The position numbers and the translations under genes are program-made. Of a stretch of DNA of 64,000 nucleotides, positions 53,375 to 61,575 are shown piece by piece (the stretch's first letter is position 1; every line of letters begins with the position of its first letter). The stretch comes from Salinarimonas soli (GTDB taxonomy: Bacteria > Pseudomonadota > Alphaproteobacteria > Rhizobiales > Beijerinckiaceae): the NCBI RefSeq assembly GCF_008386575.1, contig NZ_VUOA01000014.1, positions 67,784 through 131,783 of the forward strand, in the 5' to 3' direction. The notes beneath the pieces were generated by a model. The model did no database searches. It was not told the DNA's origin and saw nothing but the letters and a program-made list of their open reading frames with translations.

Positions 53375-54573
53375 GGCGCGGCGCCGGCGCCCCGCAGGGT
53401 CAGGCGGAAGGCCGCGAAGCCCGCCGCCGCCAGGCCGAGCTGCACGGCGAGCATCGGCAGGGCGGAGCCGCTCGGCAGGAGGGCGAGCATCACGCCGCCG
53501 CCGGTCGCCCCGGCCATCTGGGCGAAGCCCATGAAGCCCGCCGCCATGCCGGCCCGGTGCGGGTTGGGCAGGACCGCGCCGGCCAGCGTCGCCGGCAGGA
53601 TGAGGCCGCCGCCCGTGGTCACCACCATCTGCGGGATCACGATGCCGACGAGCGCGAGGCCGGGCACGTGGTGCAGGATGGCCGCGGCGAGCGTGCCGCC
53701 CAGCATGAGGACGCCGCCGATGCGCACGACGCGCTCCGCGCCGAGGCGAGGCGTGAGGCCGCGCGCCAGATGGGTGCCGAGCACCAGCCCCGAGACGATC
53801 AGGCCGAACAAGAGCCCGTATTCCGCCCTGGTGCGCCCGAGGGTCTCGACGAAGACGAAGGACGAGCCCGCCACGAACGTGAACAGGGTGCCGTAGGAGA
53901 ACGCTAGGGCCATCGCGTGGGCGCGGTAGGCGCGGCCGTCGAGAAGGTCGCGGTAGCCGGCGGCAAGCGTCGCGAGCCGCCCCGCGCCGGGGTTCGGCGC
54001 GGCGTTGCTCTCCCGGTAGAGCGCGACGGTGGCAAACGCCGTCGCCAGGGCGAGGGCGAGGACCACGGCCTGGGCGGCTCGCCAGCCCGCGCCGGTGCCC
54101 ACCACCAGCCCGCCCACGACGGGGGCGATGGCGATGGTGAGGAGCGTGCCGAACATCATGAGGGCGAGGGCCGGGGCCGCGCCGTCCCGCCACACGTCGC
54201 GCACGACGGCGCGGGCCAGGACATAGGCCGCGCAGGCGCCGATGCCCTGGAGCGCCCGCAGCACCGCGAATTCGGGGATGGAGTGGGCGTAGAACAGCCC
54301 CGCCGTCGCGGCGAGGTGGAGAGCGAGACCCGCCAAGATGACGCGGCGCCGCCCGAGGCGGTCGGACAGGGGCCCGAACAGGAGCTGTCCCAGGCCGAAG
54401 GCCGCCACGAAGGCGCCGAGAGCGACGTGGATGCTGCCTGGGCGGCCGCCGAGGTCGGCTTCGATGGCGGACAGGCTCGGGAGGAGAAGCTGCGTCGAGA
54501 TCTCGCCGAGCGAGCTCAGCGCCACGAGCAGGACGAGAAGCGCCCGCGACGGGGCTTGGGGATGCGTGGTCAT
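53356..54573 (-). CDS. MFS exporter, Bcr/CflA type
   Basis: Twelve-helix exporter of 405 residues. GPLSDRLGRRRVILAGL is motif A, GIGACAAYVLARAVVRDV is the helix-4 region of Bcr/CflA members, and the substrate would be a drug or metabolite. The start is ATG 54573 with AGGAGG 6 bases upstream, excluding the longer frame to 54723. The last codons overlap the 3' end of the LysR gene. It is a second exporter of the same family as 29640-30836. Confidence 0.88.
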   Translation of the reverse strand: MTTHPQAPSRALLVLLVALSSLGEISTQLLLPSLSAIEADLGGRPGSIHVALGAFVAAFGLGQLLFGPLSDRLGRRRVILAGLALHLAATAGLFYAHSIPEFAVLRALQGIGACAAYVLARAVVRDVWRDGAAPALALMMFGTLLTIAIAPVVGGLVVGTGAGWRAAQAVVLALALATAFATVALYRESNAAPNPGAGRLATLAAGYRDLLDGRAYRAHAMALAFSYGTLFTFVAGSSFVFVETLGRTRAEYGLLFGLIVSGLVLGTHLARGLTPRLGAERVVRIGGVLMLGGTLAAAILHHVPGLALVGIVIPQMVVTTGGGLILPATLAGAVLPNPHRAGMAAGFMGFAQMAGATGGGVMLALLPSGSALPMLAVQLGLAAAGFAAFRLTLRGAGAAPQPAAS

Positions 54574-54966
54574 GGATGCCTCCTGGAGGGAACGGCAGGC
54601 TGCCTGCCCGCCTCCGTCCGGCCGTCGCCCGCGGCACCGGATGGTCGGCGGCTGCGACATGGGCAAATCTGGGCCCGCCTCCGGCCATCCGGCAGCGTGC
54701 GGAACCGCGAGGCATCCTTCCACCGGGCGGGAAGATGGTCGGGCTTTCAGAGCAACCGTCCACGGGAGATCCCTGGCATGGCTGTTGCAAATTCCGGGGC
54801 GGCGCGCATGATTGCAGGCTCAGCTCCCCTCCGGATGAGAAGCCGCCATGCGCCCGATCTCGTCATGCTGCCGCCAAGAGGCCGCCCGGGCTCCCCTGGA
54901 CGGAGCGCGCCGTCTCCGCTCGGCTGGCGGGTCGGGCCGGAGCGGGCGGCAGCTCGGGACCGGCTC
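54574..54966. other. 393-base divergent spacer between the exporter and the STAND regulator
   Basis: No gene is supported. The long frames crossing it are antisense or N-terminal extensions of neighbours. It must contain promoters for both divergent genes. I see no convincing operator or hairpin. Confidence 0.5.
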
Positions 54967-57822
54967 ATGAACATCTGGCTTGCCGAGAACAAGACCAAGA
55001 TCTTCCGATTCGGGCCGTTCCACCTCAACACCGCGGAGCGCATCCTCCTCAAGAACGGCGAGCCGGTGGAGATCGGCGCGCGGGCCCTCGACCTCTTGAG
55101 GGCGCTCGTCTCGCGCCCGAACCAGAACCTCTCGAAGCGCGAGCTCATCGACGAGGTCTGGCCCGACGTCGTCGTCGAGGAGGGAAGCCTGCGGGTCCAT
55201 ATCGGGGCGCTCCGCAAGGTGCTGGGCGACGGCGAGGACGGAGCGCGCTACATCGCGACCCTCGCGGGACGCGGCTATTGCTTCGTCGCGCCTGTCGCCT
55301 TCGGCGAGGCCGAGCCGAAGGCGGCGGCGGAAGCCGCCACGGGCATCCAGCTCCCCGCGCGCCTGGGGCGGATGGTCGGCCGCAACAGCAGCGTCAACAC
55401 GATCACGGCCCTCCTCGCGGATTCCCGCTTCGTGACGATCGTCGGCTCCGGCGGCGTCGGCAAGACGACGCTCGCCGTGGCGGTCGGCCACGAGATGCTG
55501 GATTCGTTCAACGGCGCGGTGGTCTTCGTGGATCTCGGCGCCCTCAACGATCCCGCCTTCGTCGCCCCCTCCGTCGCCTCCGTCCTCGGGCTCTCGGTCC
55601 AGTCCGACGACCCGACCCCGAGCCTCATCGCCTACCTCAAGGACAAGCGGATCTTCCTCGTGCTCGACAATTGCGAGCACGTCGTCGAGGCCGCCGCCAC
55701 CCTCGCCATGCGGATCTTCATGGCCGCGCCGCAGGTCCACATCCTGGCAACGAGCCGGGAGGCGCTGCGGGTCGAGGGGGAACAGGTCTACAAGCTGATG
55801 CCCCTGACCGTGCCGCCGGACGATCCAGGCATCACGGCCGACACCGCGATGACCTATTCGGCGGTGCAGCTCTTCGTGGAGCGTGCGGCAGCGAGCGGCG
55901 CTAAGCTCAGCTTCACCGACGTCGAGGCTCCCGTCGTCGCGAGCATCTGCCGGAAGGTGGACGGGCTCGCCCTCGCGTTGGAGCTTGCGGCAGGGCGCGT
56001 GGGCACCTATGGCCTGCAACAGACCCTGGCGCTCCTCGACCAGCGGCTCACCATGCTCTGGCTCGGCCAGCGGACGGCCCCGCCGCGCCAGAAGACGCTG
56101 CGCGCCCTCCTCGACTGGAGCTACGAGCTCCTCTCGGACGTCGAGCGGGTGGTGCTGCGCCGGCTCGCCGTGTTCGTCGGCCCGTTCACCATCGATGCCG
56201 CCATGGCCGTCGTGACGTCCCCGTCCATCGACGAGGCCCTGGTCTTCGCGGCGCTGGACAGCCTCGTGAACAAGTCCATGCTGACCACCAATCCGGTCGG
56301 CACGACGCTGCGTTACCGGCTCTCCGAGACCACCCGGGCCTATGCCCTCGAGATCGCCGCCGACGACGCCGAGCTCGCCGGCCTCGCGGCGCGCCACGCG
56401 AGCTATTACAGCGAATGGCTCGAGCGGACGGGCGCCGAGTGGCCGAGCCTGTCGAGCGTGCCCGAGCGGGTGTCGCTCCTCTCCGATCTCGGCAACACGC
56501 GCGCGGGGCTCGAATGGTGCTTCGGCCCCAAGGGGGACGGCGCCATCGGCATTCGGCTCGCCGCCTCGGCCGCGCCCCTGTTCCTCGCGCTCTCGCTGCT
56601 CACCGAGTGCCTGCGCTGGTCGGAGCGGGCGCTGCTCGCCTACAATGGCGGCGAGCGGGAGGAGATGCAGCTCCAGGCGGCCTTCGGGATGTCGCTGATG
56701 TTCACCCGCGGCAACGGCGAGATCGCCCGCGTCGCCCTCACGAAAAGCCTCGCGATCGCGCAGCGGCGCGACGACGTCATGGGCGAGCTGCGCTCCTTGA
56801 GCCTGCTGCACATGTATTACCGCCGCATCGGCGACTACCGGGCCGCGCTGGACTGCGCCGAGCGCAGCGTCGAGCGAAGCTCCGTCCTGGCGGGTCTCGC
56901 CGAGAAGGCGCCCGCTATCGCGCTTGCCCACTCGCTCCTGGGGGTGTCCCTCTACCATATCGGCGATCTCAGCGGCGCGCGCGCGGAGCTGGAGCGGGCG
57001 CTGGAGCTCCAGCAGGGCACGCACTGGAGCAGCACCTTCCTGCTGGGCTATGACCATTACAGCCTCGCCACCTCGATCCTGGCGCGGACCCTCTGGCTGC
57101 TCGGCTACCCGCTCCAGGCCGTGGACCTCGCCCGCGAGACCCTGCGCCAATCGGCGCGGATGGATCACCCGGTCACGATGTCGATCACCCTGACCTGGGC
57201 CCTCTCCGTCTTTCTCTGGACCGGGGACCTGCGCAGCGCCGACGAGCTGTTCCGCAAGTCGATCGCGCATTCCGAGGCCCATTCGCTGACCCCGAACGTC
57301 ATGCAGGGGCGCGGCTTCCGGGGCGAGCTGGCGCTGCGGCACGGCGACCTCGCGGCGGGGATCAAGCACCTCCAGGACTGCCTGAAGGAGCTGCGCGCCA
57401 CCCGCTACGAGCTCCTCGCCACGCCCTTCAGCATCTCGCTCGGGCAGGGCCTCGTCCAGGCCGATCGCGCGCCCGAGGCGCTGGCCCTCATGGACGAGGC
57501 GATCGAACTCATCAAGACCACGGGCGAGCTCGTCTACATGCCGGAGCTGCTGCGGGTGAAGGCGCGAGCGCTGCGCGCGCTCAAGGCCGCCGACCTCAAG
57601 AGCGCCGAGGCGTATCTCATGCAGGCGATCGAGTGGAGCCGCCGCCAGGGAAGCCGGTCCTGGGAGCTGCGCGCGGCGACCGAGCTTGCCGCCATGTGGG
57701 CCGACGAGGGCAGGGCCGACGCGGCCCGCGACGTTCTGGAGCCCCTGCACGCAGCCTTCGGCGAGGGCGGCGAGACCGCCGACCTCCAGGCCGCGGCATC
57801 GCTTCTCGCCCGGATCGCCTGA
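54967..57822 (+). CDS. STAND ATPase transcriptional regulator: winged helix, NB-ARC-like ATPase and TPR-like repeats
   Basis: Large cytoplasmic regulator of 951 residues. Residues 12-105 form an OmpR-type winged helix (FRFGPFHLNTAERILLKNGE, then SLRVHIGALRKVLG and TLAGRGYCFVAPV). A STAND/NB-ARC-like ATPase follows, with Walker A GSGGVGKTT (160-168), Walker B IFLVLDNCEHV (229-239), the sensor ATSREALR and GLALALELAA. The C-terminal half (about 480-940) is helical and TPR-like (e.g. GDYRAALDCAERS, GELALRHGDLAAGIKHL). Such proteins couple a signal and ATP binding to DNA binding; the ligand is unknown. The start is ATG 54967, since the longer frame from 53917 is antisense to the exporter. It stands alone, and its target is not obvious. 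Confidence 0.88.
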   Translation: MNIWLAENKTKIFRFGPFHLNTAERILLKNGEPVEIGARALDLLRALVSRPNQNLSKRELIDEVWPDVVVEEGSLRVHIGALRKVLGDGEDGARYIATLAGRGYCFVAPVAFGEAEPKAAAEAATGIQLPARLGRMVGRNSSVNTITALLADSRFVTIVGSGGVGKTTLAVAVGHEMLDSFNGAVVFVDLGALNDPAFVAPSVASVLGLSVQSDDPTPSLIAYLKDKRIFLVLDNCEHVVEAAATLAMRIFMAAPQVHILATSREALRVEGEQVYKLMPLTVPPDDPGITADTAMTYSAVQLFVERAAASGAKLSFTDVEAPVVASICRKVDGLALALELAAGRVGTYGLQQTLALLDQRLTMLWLGQRTAPPRQKTLRALLDWSYELLSDVERVVLRRLAVFVGPFTIDAAMAVVTSPSIDEALVFAALDSLVNKSMLTTNPVGTTLRYRLSETTRAYALEIAADDAELAGLAARHASYYSEWLERTGAEWPSLSSVPERVSLLSDLGNTRAGLEWCFGPKGDGAIGIRLAASAAPLFLALSLLTECLRWSERALLAYNGGEREEMQLQAAFGMSLMFTRGNGEIARVALTKSLAIAQRRDDVMGELRSLSLLHMYYRRIGDYRAALDCAERSVERSSVLAGLAEKAPAIALAHSLLGVSLYHIGDLSGARAELERALELQQGTHWSSTFLLGYDHYSLATSILARTLWLLGYPLQAVDLARETLRQSARMDHPVTMSITLTWALSVFLWTGDLRSADELFRKSIAHSEAHSLTPNVMQGRGFRGELALRHGDLAAGIKHLQDCLKELRATRYELLATPFSISLGQGLVQADRAPEALALMDEAIELIKTTGELVYMPELLRVKARALRALKAADLKSAEAYLMQAIEWSRRQGSRSWELRAATELAAMWADEGRADAARDVLEPLHAAFGEGGETADLQAAASLLARIA

Positions 57823-57874
57823 CGGTTATGTGAGGCCTGGGACGGGGGTCGGACCTGCCGGGATCGCGGCATGG

Positions 57875-57907
57875 AAAAACCCGGCGGCGCACATCGCAGC
57901 CGCCGGG
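57875..57907 (-). terminator. Intrinsic terminator with 9-bp stem and U-run
   Basis: On the minus strand a perfect CCCGGCGGC/GCCGCCGGG stem (arms 57880-57888 and 57899-57907, loop of 10) is followed by TTTTT. It can end transcription of the small secreted-protein gene, or of a short RNA starting near 57960. Confidence 0.85.
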
Positions 57908-57968
57908 CCAAGTCGGCAGAAAGAGGAGAACGCCCGACCTCGGGCTTCATCAAGGTGCGCCCGTATGG

Positions 57969-57983
57969 TTAACCGATGGTTAA
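57969..57983. promoter_or_regulatory. CtrA-type box TTAA-N7-TTAA
   Basis: TTAACCGATGGTTAA matches the full CtrA consensus of alphaproteobacteria. In DNA this GC-rich, two TTAA blocks at exactly 7-base spacing are unlikely by chance. It lies between the 3' ends of the STAND regulator gene and the small secreted-protein gene, so it is not in front of an annotated coding start. Confidence 0.6.
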
Positions 57984-58004
57984 CGCCGGACGACGAACGG
58001 TGCC

Positions 58005-58313
58005 CTACCGACGCCGCCCCGGCCGGGCGGCGGGCGCGACGGGAGCCGGCGGGTCCTCCTGGGCCACCGCGAGCGGCGGCACCGCATTCGCGGCGCGCAG
58101 GCGCTCGAAGGCGAGGACGTTCTCGCGCGCGGCCCGCATCGCGGCCTCGGCCCGCCCGTCCTGGAGCCGCCGGGGCTGCTCCTCCATGAAGACCGCATTG
58201 CGCCAGATGAAATAGCCGCGCCCCGGCGGGCTCGGCGGTACCTGCTGCTCCTGCCCGAACGCGACGTCGCCGGTGCCGAGCAGCACGAGAGCGACCAGAC
58301 CGAACTTACGCAT
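58005..58313 (-). CDS. Small secreted hypothetical protein
   Basis: Exported protein of 102 residues. The signal peptide is MRKFGLVALVLLGTGDVAFG with likely cleavage before QEQQ. The rest is Pro/Ala/Arg-rich (GRGYFIWRNAVFMEEQPRRL, then ARENVLAFERLRAANAVPPL and a PAAPAARPGRRR-type end). No domain is recognised. The start is ATG 58313, with GGGAGG 6 bases upstream, which also excludes the much longer frame to 58559. It diverges from the frameshifted GNAT gene, and a terminator and CtrA-type box lie just downstream. Function is unknown. Confidence 0.72.
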   Translation of the reverse strand: MRKFGLVALVLLGTGDVAFGQEQQVPPSPPGRGYFIWRNAVFMEEQPRRLQDGRAEAAMRAARENVLAFERLRAANAVPPLAVAQEDPPAPVAPAARPGRRR

Positions 58314-58389
58314 GAGGGACCTCCCGCCGGCGACGGACGCCCGTGCACCGATATCGGAAGCGTGCCCCCGCCCCCGGCTCACGTCTTGA

Positions 58390-58401
58390 GCGCAATTGCG
58401 C
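58390..58401. promoter_or_regulatory. 12-base perfect palindrome GCGCAATTGCGC
   Basis: This palindrome sits in the 228-base spacer between the divergent small secreted-protein gene and the GNAT gene. A perfect 12-base palindrome with an A/T centre is a reasonable operator candidate, but no regulator is identified. Confidence 0.35.
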
Positions 58402-58541
58402 GGCTTCGCTCGATCTTGAGCCAAAGGGGCGAGCGGCCGGGCGGCTTTCCGGAAATCGGCGGGCTGCCTTCCGGATTTTCCGGCTGCCGCGAGAAGACCC
58501 CGGGGATCAGCATGGCTGTGCTGCGGGCCGGAGAACGCGCC

Positions 58542-59119
58542 ATGACCGATCCCCTCCATCGTTACCCGTCCGAGCTGATCGAGAGAGTGGATCTGGGCGG
58601 GAGGCGCCGCCTGACGATCCGGCCGATCCTGCCGGGGATGCGCCCGGGGTGCAGGCCTTCGTCCGGGATCTCTCGCCGGGATCGCGCCGCAACCGGTTCT
58701 TCCGCACCTTGCACGAGCTGCCCCAGCCCCTCCTGGAAGCGCTCACGCGGATCGACTACCGCACGCACATGGCGCTCGTCGCGGAGGTCTGCGACGGGGG
58801 TGCTGGAACCGTGGTCGCCGAAGGGCGGTACGTGATCGATGCGGGCGGCGGCTCGGCCGAGGTCGCCCTGACGGTCGGCGACGGCTGGCAGGGATTGGGC
58901 CTCGGCGGTCTCCTGCTCGCACGGCTGGTCGCGCATGCGCGGGCGCAGGGGCTGCGGCGCCTCCACGGACAGGTCCTGCCCGCGAACCGCGCGATGGCGG
59001 CTCTTGCCCGCAAGAGCGGCTTCACGATCGGGCGGGATCCATCCGATCCCGGCATCCTGCGCATAGAACGAGCGCTCCAAGGAGCGCCCGCGTCCACCAG
59101 GCCCTTGCAGGCGGCGTAA
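58542..59119 (+). pseudogene. GNAT-family N-acetyltransferase interrupted by a one-base frameshift
   Basis: The GNAT fold is split between two frames. From ATG 58542 (GGAGA upstream) the product reads MTDPLHRYPSELIERVDLGG and then RRLTIRPILPG. It then leaves the family pattern, while another frame continues DAPGVQAFVRDLSPGSRRNR, FFRTLHELPQPLL and the acetyl-CoA loop VGDGWQGLGLGGLLLARLVA to the stop at 59119. The break is in the GGGG run at 58634-58637, where one additional G would restore a continuous PGDAPGV junction and about 192 residues. It is either a real recent inactivation, programmed slippage, or a base-calling error in the homopolymer. Family and length otherwise look normal. Confidence 0.8.
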
Positions 59120-59123
59120 GCTT

Positions 59124-60101
59124 TCAGAGCCGCGAGCGGAGCCACGCGCGCGGGCTGATGTTCTCGTTCTTGCTGAAGGTGCGGGTGAAGTGCGACTGGT
59201 CCGAGAAGCCCACCTCGAGGGCGATCTCGCTCAGCGACAGCTTGCCGGCCAGAAGGTGCTCCTTCGCGCGCTCGACCCGGGCGTTGATCAGCCACTTGTG
59301 CGGCGGCAGGCCCGTGGTCTCCTTGAAGCCGCGGCAGAAGTGGGACTTCGAGAGCCCGACGCCGCCGGCAAGCTGGGCGAGGTCGATGTCGGAGCCGAGG
59401 TTCTCGACGATGAAGTCGATCGTGCGCCGGACCTGCCAGGCCGCGAGCCCACCCCGCGCCCGCCCGGGAGCGTGCTCCGTCCCGCCCGCAAGGGCCGAGA
59501 GGAAGGCCAGCATGATGCTGTCCCGGAACAGGCGGTCGTGGGCCGCCGTGCCGTTGCACTCGTCCGCGATCATCCGCGCCAGGCTCACGGCGCGCGGGTC
59601 GGCGCTCATGAGACGAGGCGCGAGGGCGCGGCCGATGTCGAGGGCATCGCCCAGGGCGTCCTCCAGCCCCGCTTCGTCGAGCTGGACGATGAGATGGCGC
59701 AGGAAGCTCAGCTTTGATGCCGCGCCCGACACCTCCACGCCCGCCGGCACCACGCTGACGCCGCCCGTCGTCGCGGCCGGCGCGCGCCGCAGCACCGCCT
59801 CGCCGCGAAGCGCGAACGGGCCGCCCACCTCCTCGACCGCCACGAGGATCCGCGCGCAGTCCGCCGTGAGGGCCGCGCGCACCTCGCCGGCGGCGCGCAC
59901 CTGGGCGACGATCACGGTCGCCTGGTTCCAGGCCTCGTGCTCGATCGTGACGGAGCGTGCCCCGGCATAGTCGGGCAGAGCCGGACCGCGCCAGGCGCCC
60001 CGGGGGGCGTGAGCCTCGCCGGGGTGCCTCAGCGCGAGCTGGCCGGCCACGAAACCCGGCATCCGGGTGCGGGCGTTCTGAAGATTCGCTGAGAGCTGCA
60101 T
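59124..60101 (-). CDS. AraC-family transcriptional regulator
   Basis: AraC-type regulator of 325 residues. The C-terminal 100 residues hold the two helix-turn-helix motifs: DIDLAQLAGGVGLSKSHFCR with FKETTGLPPHKWLINARVER, then LSLSEIALEVGFSDQSHFTR with FSKNENISPRAWLRSR. The N-terminal 200 residues are an effector or dimerisation region of no clear subfamily. The start is uncertain: I use ATG 60101 (weak GGGG upstream), with ATG 60131 and GTG 60134 also in frame. Its stop is 4 bases past the stop of the frameshifted GNAT gene on the other strand. No target is evident. Confidence 0.87.
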   Translation of the reverse strand: MQLSANLQNARTRMPGFVAGQLALRHPGEAHAPRGAWRGPALPDYAGARSVTIEHEAWNQATVIVAQVRAAGEVRAALTADCARILVAVEEVGGPFALRGEAVLRRAPAATTGGVSVVPAGVEVSGAASKLSFLRHLIVQLDEAGLEDALGDALDIGRALAPRLMSADPRAVSLARMIADECNGTAAHDRLFRDSIMLAFLSALAGGTEHAPGRARGGLAAWQVRRTIDFIVENLGSDIDLAQLAGGVGLSKSHFCRGFKETTGLPPHKWLINARVERAKEHLLAGKLSLSEIALEVGFSDQSHFTRTFSKNENISPRAWLRSRL

Positions 60102-60775
60102 GGTCGACCCCAGGGCTAGATTCCACGCCATCACTGTGCGGTTTCCACGGCCCGTGAGCCCGTTCGAGCTTGCAAGACGGTGCGAGATGGTGCGCGCCGG
60201 CGTGGGCTCAGGTGCCGCCGCGCCGGGCTTTGCGCCTGCCCTCCCTTATGCTGAGAGCCTGACCCGGGACGGTCCGCACCTGTCCCCCTCATGCTGAGGT
60301 GCCCTGCGTGAGCCGGGCCTCGAAGCACGCACCACAGGCGTGAGCCGGAGGGAGATCCCTGGAGCGCCCTTCGAGGCTCGCTCCGCTCGCGCCTCAGGAC
60401 GAGGGGGGGGAGTGGGCCTTCTCGCCGGGCCGGTCCCGGAGCTGTCCGGCGAGACGGCCCAGGGCCCGTGAGACGGCGTGAGACGGGGCAAGCGGCGACG
60501 ATGTTGTTGACCTTAGCCCACCGAAATCCCGGCGGGCCCGAATGGCGCAAGATCCGTCTATCGTTCGGCACATCGCTCCCCTAGGCTCGACAGGCCGGCG
60601 TTCTCGGGGGAGCGGATCGATGGCGGGCATCATGTGGAGGGTCGTCGGCTCGGCGACCGGCCCCTTGCTCCGCCTCCTCACCCCTCCGGTCGGGCGCCGG
60701 CGATCCGGGCTCCACACCCCCATGGCGGCCCGGCCGTGAGCGCTCGCCCCCCTTCCCTCGCAGGACTCTCCCGCC
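60102..60775. other. Intergenic region of about 670 bases with repeat copy D
   Basis: The region between the AraC gene and the FixJ-like gene holds repeat copy D (60283-60411) and no gene I can support. A 65-codon frame at 60542-60739 is Arg/Gly/Ser-rich with no recognisable domain or ribosome site. Promoters for both divergent genes must lie here, but none is clear. Confidence 0.55.
60283..60411. repeat. Dispersed long palindromic repeat, copy D (inverted orientation)
   Basis: This is the reverse orientation of copies A and C. It begins CCCCCTCATGCTGAGGTGCC and ends GCCTCAGGACGAGGGGG. The interior shares CCTCGAAGCACGCACCAC and GGCGTGAGCCGGAGGGAGAT with the complement of copy A. It shows that the element inserts or is maintained in either direction. 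Confidence 0.8.
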
Positions 60776-61417
60776 TTGCCCGCCTCGCCTGACCAGACCC
60801 CGCCCGCGACCGTCGTCGTGATCGACGACGACGGCCATGTCCGGGAGGCCCTCGGCGGCCTCTTCCGCTCCGTGGGCCTGCGGGTGGAGGTCTTCGCCTC
60901 GGTGCGGGACTATACGTCGAGCGCGGTCGTCGACGCTCCCGGATGCCTCGTCCTCGACGTGCGTCTTCCGGGCCAGAGCGGCCTCGACTTCTTCGACGAG
61001 CGGCGGGGATCGGGCTCGCTTCCGCCCGTGATCTTCATCAGCGGCCATGCCGACGTGCAGATGTCGGTACGTGCCATCAAGGCCGGCGCGATCGATTTCT
61101 TCACGAAGCCCGTGCGCGACCAGGATCTCCTCGACGCCGTCCAGATCGCGATCGAGCGGGACCGCGCCCGCCGGGACGAGGCGCGGCGCACGGCCGAGGT
61201 GCGGGCAGGCCATGCGAGCCTCACGCCGCGCGAGCGCGAGATCATGGGGCTCGTCGTGTCGGGGCTGCGCAACAAGCAGATCGCGGCGGCCTGCGGCCTC
61301 ACCGAGGCCTCGGTCAAGTTCCACCGCGGCCATCTCATGCGCAAGATGGGAGCCGAATCCCTCGTCGACCTGGTGCGCATGTCGGACCTGCTGAAGGCCG
61401 GCTCGCCGGGGGAGTGA
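60776..61417 (+). CDS. FixJ/NarL-family response regulator
   Basis: Response regulator of 213 residues. The receiver (about 10-130) has the acidic pocket VVIDDDG (14-20), phosphoacceptor D61 in LVLDVRLPG, FISGHAD, and K111 in FTKPVRD. The C-terminal LuxR-type helix-turn-helix (about 148-205) reads LTPREREIMGLVVSGLRNKQ, then SVKFHRGHLMRKMG. The TTG at 60776 is the likely start, with AGGA 10 bases upstream. No histidine kinase is adjacent, so it is an orphan regulator in this window. The receiver is closely related to the one in the next gene. Confidence 0.88.
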   Translation: MPASPDQTPPATVVVIDDDGHVREALGGLFRSVGLRVEVFASVRDYTSSAVVDAPGCLVLDVRLPGQSGLDFFDERRGSGSLPPVIFISGHADVQMSVRAIKAGAIDFFTKPVRDQDLLDAVQIAIERDRARRDEARRTAEVRAGHASLTPREREIMGLVVSGLRNKQIAAACGLTEASVKFHRGHLMRKMGAESLVDLVRMSDLLKAGSPGE

Positions 61418-61575
61418 CCCCGGCCCGGCGCGGCCGGTACACCTTCGTTCAAGCGACCTCGACCAAAGTCGGGCCGGCCTCGACCGTGGTCTGAGAGCCC
61501 CCACCCCTTTGCAGGATGGATCGCGACGGGATCCCTCGGGTAACCTGCAGGCAAGCGGGACAGGGGAGAAGCCCT

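Noticed and set aside
57871-57972. A 33-codon frame starting ATG GAA AAA on the plus strand
   Set aside because: Most of it is the terminator hairpin and its flank. There is no ribosome site, and the stop falls in the CtrA-type box.
58362-58835. The first half of the GNAT region as a separate 157-codon gene
   Set aside because: Its family similarity stops at the GGGG run and resumes in the other frame, so it is one frameshifted gene.
60542-60739. A 65-codon frame in the AraC-FixJ spacer
   Set aside because: Arg/Ser/Gly-rich, no ribosome site, no domain. Length is not significant at this GC content.
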